DNA from: OLB4 sp002050165
GTDB taxonomy: Bacteria; Bacteroidota; Ignavibacteria; Tepidaquicellales; Tepidaquicellaceae
Reading direction: 5' to 3'
Assembly: GCA_030263475.1 (NCBI GenBank)
Contig: SZPC01000001.1
Span: forward strand, 124,001-188,000
Length of the DNA stretch: 64,000 nucleotides
Position numbers and translations under genes: made by a program. Under the pieces are notes generated by a model, which was not told where the DNA came from, did no database searches, and saw nothing but the letters and a program-made list of their open reading frames with translations. Within the stretch, counting starts at the first letter, position 1. Every line of letters starts with the position of its first letter. Below are positions 58,945-64,000 of this stretch, piece after piece.

Positions 58945-60971
58945 ACTATACAGAAACTGAAAATAAAATTCCGCTCATTGCGATTGCAGGTCAGCCAAAT
59001 TCAGGTAAGACAACTTTATTCAATCTCCTGAGTGGCAGAAACTCAAAGACTGTTAACTATCCCGGTTCTACGGTAGAGTATTCAGTCGCACCTCTATTAC
59101 CAAAATTTTCACTTAAGGCAAAAGTAATTGACTCACCCGGAATAATAAGCCTCGTACCGTCATCGATAGATGAGAAAATTTCAATTGATACACTGTATTC
59201 ACATCCAGAACTCGGAAAACCAGATGTAATCATTGTAACAGTAGACGCCAGCCAGCTTTCAAGGCATTTGTTCATTGCATTACAATTGATCGAATCTAAA
59301 TTCAAAATTGTAGTTGTACTGACAATGACTGATTTACTGTTGAAGAAGAATTTCAATATTTCGGCAAAAAAGCTTTCTGAAACTTTGAAGTGTGATGTTG
59401 TTAAACTGGATAACCGCACCGGTAACGGGGTGAACGAAATTGTCAAATCGGTGAATAAAATTCTCGTTTCAAGTCACAATGTCAGTGAAGTACACTTTCA
59501 CTCACATCCCTCATTCGATAAAGATGATTTGTTATTAAATTCTTACGATGCGATCGGACAAATCGAAAAAGATGTCTTATATAAAGTTCAATCGCAATTA
59601 AGCGAAACGGAACTTTTAAAAGCTAACGAAAAACTCGTAGTACTAAACTCAGAGCCAGCATTTCTAAAACCTGATGAACTTACACTTAAGCTCGATAGGA
59701 TTTTTCTACATAAATTCTGGGGATTGATTATTTTTTTCATTGTAATGTTCATCCTCTTTTCATCTATCTTTTATGTTGCTGCTCCTATTATGGATTTAGT
59801 GAGTGAAGGGATATCGTTGCTTTCTGGTTATACCGTAACTTTACTCGGTGATACATGGTACGGAAATTTGATTTCGCAGGGTGTAATAAACGGTGTCGGT
59901 TCTGTTTTAGTTTTTTTACCGCAAATTTTAATACTTTTTCTCCTACTCGGTTTGTTCGAAGATTCAGGTTACCTTGCCCGTGGTGCAATGCTTATTGACA
60001 AACCACTTTCATTGATTGGATTGAATGGAAGGTCTTTTGTACCGATGTTATCAGGGTTTGCCTGTGCAATTCCTGCTATTATGGCGACGAGAACAATTCC
60101 AAATCGTCGGGAAAGATTATTGACAATTTTTATCATTCCGCTAATGAGTTGCAGTGCGAGATTACCTGTTTACGCCTTGCTCATTGCCTTCCTTATTCCT
60201 GCAGATAAACCGGTTCTTGGTGGGCTTGTCCTGACTTTTATCTACGTCATCAGTGTTTTCAGTTCGGTGTTGATAGCATCAATCATTCACAAGATAGTTT
60301 CAAAATACAGTCGTAGAAAAGATTCTTCCTTTATTTTAGAATTGCCTGCTTACAGAAAACCCAAACTTAGCAACGTAATAAGAAACTCATATAGAAATGC
60401 CAGGCACTACATCGTTAAAGCAGGTCCTGTTATACTTATGCTTTCATTGTTAATTTGGGTTCTTACATATTTTCCGAATACCGAACCACAGGTAGATGAA
60501 ACCGGTAAGACAGCTGATGAAATAATTTTATTGAAGAATTCCGAACGGGTAGCTACTTCATTTGCGGCTGACCTTGGAAAAATGATAGAACCTGTTATGA
60601 AACCACTTGGACTTGATTGGCGTGTTGGAGTTTCTCTTATAGCAGCTTTTGCCGCCCGTGAAGTATTTGTTAGCTCTCTCGCACTGATTTTCAAAGTTAC
60701 TGATGATGGAGATTTGCAAAATTCGATTCTCAGTTCTATGCGGAATGCAACATTCAGGGATTCCGATCAAAAAGTGTTTACTATCTCCAGTACTGCGGGG
60801 TTAATAGTATTTTTCGTTTTCGCTTTACAGTGTATATCCACATTAGCAGTTTCCAGAAAGGAAACTGGTAGTTGGAAAGTTCCAATGGTTCAGCTATTCG
60901 TCTTTACCTTACTGGCATACATTGCAGCTTTAATAACGGTAACAGGATTCAGATTCTTCGGAATGGCGTAA
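58941..60971 (+). CDS. feoB: ferrous iron transporter FeoB
   Basis: The 676-residue Fe2+ transporter has an N-terminal GTPase domain (G1 GQPNSGKTTLFN from 17, G3 DSPG, G4 TMTD) and a permease with two Gate motifs (LLLGLFEDSGYLARGAM, GFACAIPAIMATRTI and, near the end, AAFAAREVFVSSL). The start is TTG 58941, overlapping feoA. It ends exactly where the convergent ychF ends (60971/60972). Confidence 0.95.
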   Translation: MNYTETENKIPLIAIAGQPNSGKTTLFNLLSGRNSKTVNYPGSTVEYSVAPLLPKFSLKAKVIDSPGIISLVPSSIDEKISIDTLYSHPELGKPDVIIVTVDASQLSRHLFIALQLIESKFKIVVVLTMTDLLLKKNFNISAKKLSETLKCDVVKLDNRTGNGVNEIVKSVNKILVSSHNVSEVHFHSHPSFDKDDLLLNSYDAIGQIEKDVLYKVQSQLSETELLKANEKLVVLNSEPAFLKPDELTLKLDRIFLHKFWGLIIFFIVMFILFSSIFYVAAPIMDLVSEGISLLSGYTVTLLGDTWYGNLISQGVINGVGSVLVFLPQILILFLLLGLFEDSGYLARGAMLIDKPLSLIGLNGRSFVPMLSGFACAIPAIMATRTIPNRRERLLTIFIIPLMSCSARLPVYALLIAFLIPADKPVLGGLVLTFIYVISVFSSVLIASIIHKIVSKYSRRKDSSFILELPAYRKPKLSNVIRNSYRNARHYIVKAGPVILMLSLLIWVLTYFPNTEPQVDETGKTADEIILLKNSERVATSFAADLGKMIEPVMKPLGLDWRVGVSLIAAFAAREVFVSSLALIFKVTDDGDLQNSILSSMRNATFRDSDQKVFTISSTAGLIVFFVFALQCISTLAVSRKETGSWKVPMVQLFVFTLLAYIAALITVTGFRFFGMA

Positions 60972-62075
60972 TTAAACATTAAACCTGAAATGCACAACAT
61001 CTCCATCTTGAATAATGTAATCCTTTCCCTCAATTTTCAATAAACCTTTTTCTTTAACTGCGGATTCGTTTTTTAATCTTATCAAATCATCGTATTGCAT
61101 TATCTCCGCCCTGATAAAACCTTTTTCAAAATCCGTGTGAATTTTTCCTGCAGCCTGTGGAGCAGTTGAGTTTTTAATAATCGTCCAAGCGTGAATCTCT
61201 TTTTCGCCTGCTGTAAAGAATGTAATTAAATCTAGCAATTTAAACGCTTCTTTGATGAGTCGGTTTAAACCTGATTCTTGCAACCCCATGCTCTGTAAAA
61301 ATTCTGTTTTGTCAGTTTCAGAATCAAGCTGAGCAATTTCAGATTCAATCTGGACTGAGAGAATCATGTAATTCGCACCTTCTTTCTCTGAGATTCTCTT
61401 GACGGTTTCAGTATATTCGTTTCCGCCAAGACTTGATTCGTCAACGTTGCATACATAAAGTACCGGTTTGTTAGTGAGTAAATGCAGTCGCTCAATAATA
61501 AACTTTTCATTATCATTCAGGTTCATTGTAAGATACTTTACTAACCTTCCCCCATCAAGGTGACTTTTAATTTTTTCGAGTAGTTCGAATTCAATCTTTG
61601 CATTTTTATCGTTTGCTTTCAATAGTTTCTGAACTCGTTCCGACCTCTTCTCAATTGTTTCAAAATCTTTCAATATCAGTTCTGTTTCTATAGTTTCAAT
61701 ATCGTTCTCTGGATTAACTTCCCCTTCAACATGAACTATATTTGAATCATCAAAACATCTAACGATATGTATGATAGCATCAACTTCCCTTATATGAGAA
61801 AGAAATTGGTTTCCCAATCCTTCTCCTTTTGAAGCGCCTTTAACCAGACCCGCAATGTCAACAAATTCAATTACAGAAGGAATTACCTTGGCAGGATTAT
61901 AAAGGTTAACCAACTCCTTGACTCTATTGTCAGGAACGATAGCACTTCCGATATTAGGGTCAATTGTACAAAAGGGATAGTTCGAAGCTTCAGCATTCTG
62001 AGATGATGTTAACGCATTAAATAAAGTTGATTTTCCCACATTGGGTAATCCGACTATACCACATTTAAGAGACAT
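60972..62075 (-). CDS. ychF: ribosome-associated ATPase/GTPase YchF
   Basis: The 367-residue Obg-family protein has GIVGLPNVGKSTLFNALT (G1), DPNIG, DIAGLVKGASKGEGLGNQFL (G3 region), the NVDE in place of NKxD that gives ATP preference, and a C-terminal TGS domain. YchF/OLA1 is involved in translation and stress. The start abuts the stop of the upstream dolichol-kinase-like gene, so they are cotranscribed. Confidence 0.95.
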   Translation of the reverse strand: MSLKCGIVGLPNVGKSTLFNALTSSQNAEASNYPFCTIDPNIGSAIVPDNRVKELVNLYNPAKVIPSVIEFVDIAGLVKGASKGEGLGNQFLSHIREVDAIIHIVRCFDDSNIVHVEGEVNPENDIETIETELILKDFETIEKRSERVQKLLKANDKNAKIEFELLEKIKSHLDGGRLVKYLTMNLNDNEKFIIERLHLLTNKPVLYVCNVDESSLGGNEYTETVKRISEKEGANYMILSVQIESEIAQLDSETDKTEFLQSMGLQESGLNRLIKEAFKLLDLITFFTAGEKEIHAWTIIKNSTAPQAAGKIHTDFEKGFIRAEIMQYDDLIRLKNESAVKEKGLLKIEGKDYIIQDGDVVHFRFNV

Positions 62076-62702
62076 TTATCCTGTAAAAATTTTAAATGTT
62101 AAATAATAAATAATCGCAAATGTAAAAGGTATTGTAATATTGTCATCAAGCTTAAGGGGCAACAATTCTACAATAGTTGTAATTAGCAGTGCAGAAACTG
62201 CTGAAAAGTATTCCATAAACTGAGCAGTCAGTTTAGGTGCAAGAAGAATTACGATAATTCCCGTGAAAAAAAACGCAATACTTCCTTCAATCGTTTTTGA
62301 ACCAATTTTACTCTGACCGAAATTTCTCCCTATTAGAGCAGCGATTGAATCACAGAATACAAGTACAAATAATGAGCTTATTGCAATTGGCTTAGGAAAA
62401 ATCACAACCATCATCAAAAACGAAAACATGAGATAAGTAGCTCCGGTGAAAATTACCTGATGATCATTTTGTTCAAAAGTGCGTAGGATATGACGCAACA
62501 TTCTAAAATAAAAATTTCTGAAATTTTTTGAATAGTATCTCAGTACATCAATTGCGACAAGAATTGTCAAAGCAACAGAAAGTATTACTATGTTAAGATT
62601 CCGGGAAGTAAACAGATAAAAGACCGGAAAAGCTGCAGATGATAAATGAATAAGTTTTCTCAGTAATTCAGATTTACCGTCTATTTGATTAGTACTTTCC
62701 AT
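62076..62702 (-). CDS. dolichol/phytol-kinase-like (SEC59/VTE5) membrane protein
   Basis: The 208-residue protein has about six membrane segments and the family's conserved cytoplasmic motif FCDSIAALIGRNFGQSKIGSKTIEGSIA (given in part, about 115-143), with Asp, Lys and Glu as expected in CTP-dependent lipid kinases. A second motif, VELLPLKLDDNITIPF, is also typical. Related enzymes phosphorylate dolichol, phytol or diacylglycerol. The bacterial substrate is not known. It lies between the ftsH terminator and ychF. Confidence 0.78.
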   Translation of the reverse strand: MESTNQIDGKSELLRKLIHLSSAAFPVFYLFTSRNLNIVILSVALTILVAIDVLRYYSKNFRNFYFRMLRHILRTFEQNDHQVIFTGATYLMFSFLMMVVIFPKPIAISSLFVLVFCDSIAALIGRNFGQSKIGSKTIEGSIAFFFTGIIVILLAPKLTAQFMEYFSAVSALLITTIVELLPLKLDDNITIPFTFAIIYYLTFKIFTG

Positions 62703-62707
62703 TAATC

Positions 62708-62737
62708 AAAAAAAATCCCGATTCAGAAAACCGGGAT
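62708..62737 (-). terminator. Rho-independent terminator after ftsH
   Basis: On the - strand, TCCCGGTT and AATCGGGA form an 8-bp stem with one wobble around a TTCTG loop (forward 62716-62736), followed by eight T residues. It ends ftsH, and the dolichol-kinase-like ATG lies just after the T-run. Confidence 0.8.
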
Positions 62738-62762
62738 GATATTTAGAAAAATTGAAATCAAT

Positions 62763-64000
62763 TTAATTCGCGAGTGCAACATCACCTGGAGCAAAATCTT
62801 CCCCGTCTTTTGTTTGTTTCCCGGACTCTTTCATTTTGTTTTCAGGCTGACTTGATTCGTTAATGGGTTTTTCTATCGGAGGCAATGTCTCCCCTCTTAA
62901 AACTGCGTCTATTTCCTCTGAATCGAGAGTTTCCCTTTCAAGTAAAGCCATCGAAAGCGCATCGAGTTTGTCCTTGTTTTCAGAAAGAATTTTTTCTGCG
63001 CGCTCTAAACCATTCTGAATGATTTTCTTGATTTCCTCGTCAATTAAAATCTGCGTTGCATCGCTATGATTTTTGTTCTGATGAATTTCTTTACCCAGGA
63101 ATACTTCTTCCTGTTTATCTCCATATTTTAATGGTCCGAGCTTCTCGCTCATTCCGAATTCACAAACCATTTTTCTAGCGATTCCGGTCGCGCGTTCAAT
63201 GTCATTACTGGCACCTGTTGTATATTCATTAAAGATAAGTTTTTCGGCTGCTCTTCCACCGAACAAATACGCGATCATGGCTTCAAGATATTCCTTTGAG
63301 TAAGTATGCTTTTCATCAATTGGCAAATACGATGTAACACCAAGCGCCCTTCCTCTTGGAATAATTGTAACTTTGTGTACCGGATCAGCTTCCGGAATCA
63401 TTTTAGCCACAATTACGTGACCAGCTTCGTGATAAGCAGTAGTTTTCTTCTCTCTCTCTGAAATTACAATGCTTCTGCGTTCTGTTCCCATCAAAACTTT
63501 ATCTTTAGCGTCATCCATGTCGCGCATAGTAACCATATCGGAATTTCTTCTCGCTGCCAGAAGTGCTGCTTCATTCACGAGGTTAGCCAGATCAGCCCCG
63601 GAAAATCCCGGTGTTCCTTTGGCGATTATCTCAAGTTTTACGTCTTTTGCCAATGGAATTTTTCGTGTATGAACTTTTAAAATTCCTTCACGTCCCTTTA
63701 CATCAGGTCTGTCAACGACAACTTGTCTATCAAACCTGCCGGGTCTCAACAATGCCGGGTCAAGTATATCTGGTCGGTTGGTTGAAGCAATTACAATCAC
63801 ACCATTGTTTTGTTCAAAACCATCCATTTCGATTAGCAATTGGTTCAATGTTTGTTCGCGTTCGTCATGTCCGCCACCGAGACCCGCACCTCTATGTCGT
63901 CCAACAGCATCAATTTCATCTATGAAGATTATACATGGTGCACTTTTCTTACCTTGTTCAAACAAATCACGAACTCTTGAAGCACCAACACCAACGAACA
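62763..64000 (-). CDS. ftsH: ATP-dependent zinc metalloprotease FtsH, 5'-truncated by window edge
   Basis: The reading frame stays open through the right edge, so about 412 C-terminal residues are present. Seen in order: FVGVGASRVRDLFEQG, Walker B CIIFIDEID, the second region of homology VIVIASTNRPDILDPALLRPGRFD (in part), the zinc site TAYHEAGH, and the M41 peptidase domain to a Glu-rich tail. FtsH degrades inner-membrane and short-lived proteins, including tmRNA-tagged ones. The Walker A region and membrane anchors lie outside the window. Confidence 0.97.
   Translation of the reverse strand, partial: FVGVGASRVRDLFEQGKKSAPCIIFIDEIDAVGRHRGAGLGGGHDEREQTLNQLLIEMDGFEQNNGVIVIASTNRPDILDPALLRPGRFDRQVVVDRPDVKGREGILKVHTRKIPLAKDVKLEIIAKGTPGFSGADLANLVNEAALLAARRNSDMVTMRDMDDAKDKVLMGTERRSIVISEREKKTTAYHEAGHVIVAKMIPEADPVHKVTIIPRGRALGVTSYLPIDEKHTYSKEYLEAMIAYLFGGRAAEKLIFNEYTTGASNDIERATGIARKMVCEFGMSEKLGPLKYGDKQEEVFLGKEIHQNKNHSDATQILIDEEIKKIIQNGLERAEKILSENKDKLDALSMALLERETLDSEEIDAVLRGETLPPIEKPINESSQPENKMKESGKQTKDGEDFAPGDVALAN

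Noticed and set aside
1..64000. CRISPR arrays, insertion sequences, integrases or toxin-antitoxin pairs
   Set aside because: I looked for regularly spaced repeats, transposase motifs and terminal inverted repeats and found none; the window is core chromosome.

Overview
The window is a chromosomal segment of an AT-rich, Gram-negative, free-living bacterium. It most resembles Bacteroidota, and within that phylum the Ignavibacteria/Ignavibacteriales (inference, no database search). Four proteins end in the Por-secretion (type IX) sorting domain with the PNPFNP signature. The tmRNA encodes the tag GETNYALAA, a Bacteroidota-type tag. DUF3098, DUF3467, a DUF2723/GT117 membrane protein and a TonB-type transducer fit the same assignment. 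Start codons are often TTG or GTG, Shine-Dalgarno sites are patchy, and genes are tightly packed with many 1-8 nt overlaps. I see no insertion sequence, prophage, CRISPR array, rRNA or tRNA; the only RNA gene I can support is ssrA.

Layout, left to right. 1-5.1 kb: the 3' end of an L,D-transpeptidase gene, an EthD-like protein, then a + strand run of TonB, a small membrane protein, a PstS-like lipoprotein and a TPR protein. 5.1-7.2 kb: M20 dipeptidase, DUF3098 protein and tmRNA. 7.2-10.9 kb (-): rpmH-rnpA-yidD-yidC followed by a GT9 glycosyltransferase. 10.9-11.55 kb: the only long non-coding stretch, with stem-loops, a perfect palindrome and a repeated TCGATAYTT-like motif. 11.5-18.7 kb: a CbiX-like chelatase (+), then on the - strand hisS, an unknown gene and lgt, a Tat-type flavin amine oxidase, and a TPR histidine kinase. 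18.9-24.5 kb (+): gcvP, three tiny membrane proteins (one of 33 codons), a HAD phosphatase, a YvlD-like protein and a CADD-like pABA synthase. 24.5-28.9 kb (+): an overlapping envelope operon of a CoA-binding protein, GT117, a short Omp85 and rsmE, followed by a beta-barrel protein. 29.9-32.1 kb (-): an isolated nuoL-nuoK pair. 32.3-41.7 kb: a Ycf48-like lipoprotein, a CMD-like protein, lptG-like permease, DUF3467, a PfkB kinase, recO, an HtrA protease, two type IX cargo proteins, a hotdog thioesterase and arginase. 41.7-50 kb (-): one compact operon of CorC-like, MlaE-like, pyrB, pyrC, FAH-like, orphan ParA and valS. 50.1-52.6 kb (-): TPR protein, type IX cargo, nuoI, type IX cargo. 52.7-58.6 kb (+): PNP, tatD, two DUF4190 proteins, dut, rsmI-like, purM and lysine 6-aminotransferase. 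58.7-64 kb: feoAB (+), then ychF, a dolichol-kinase-like gene and the 3' part of ftsH (-).

Most of the content is core metabolism and envelope biogenesis. The envelope theme is strong: YidC/YidD, Lgt, LptG-like, MlaE-like, Omp85, GT9, GT117, HtrA, FtsH, L,D-transpeptidase and type IX cargo. Complex I genes are scattered (nuoKL and nuoI about 19 kb apart, neither in a full nuo operon). The observations most worth a second look are the TonB/PstS-like/TPR cluster, the CADD-like protein with a full set of self-sacrifice residues, the scattered nuo genes with nuoI between type IX cargo genes, the single-POTRA Omp85 beside GT117, and the structured intergenic region beside rpmH.
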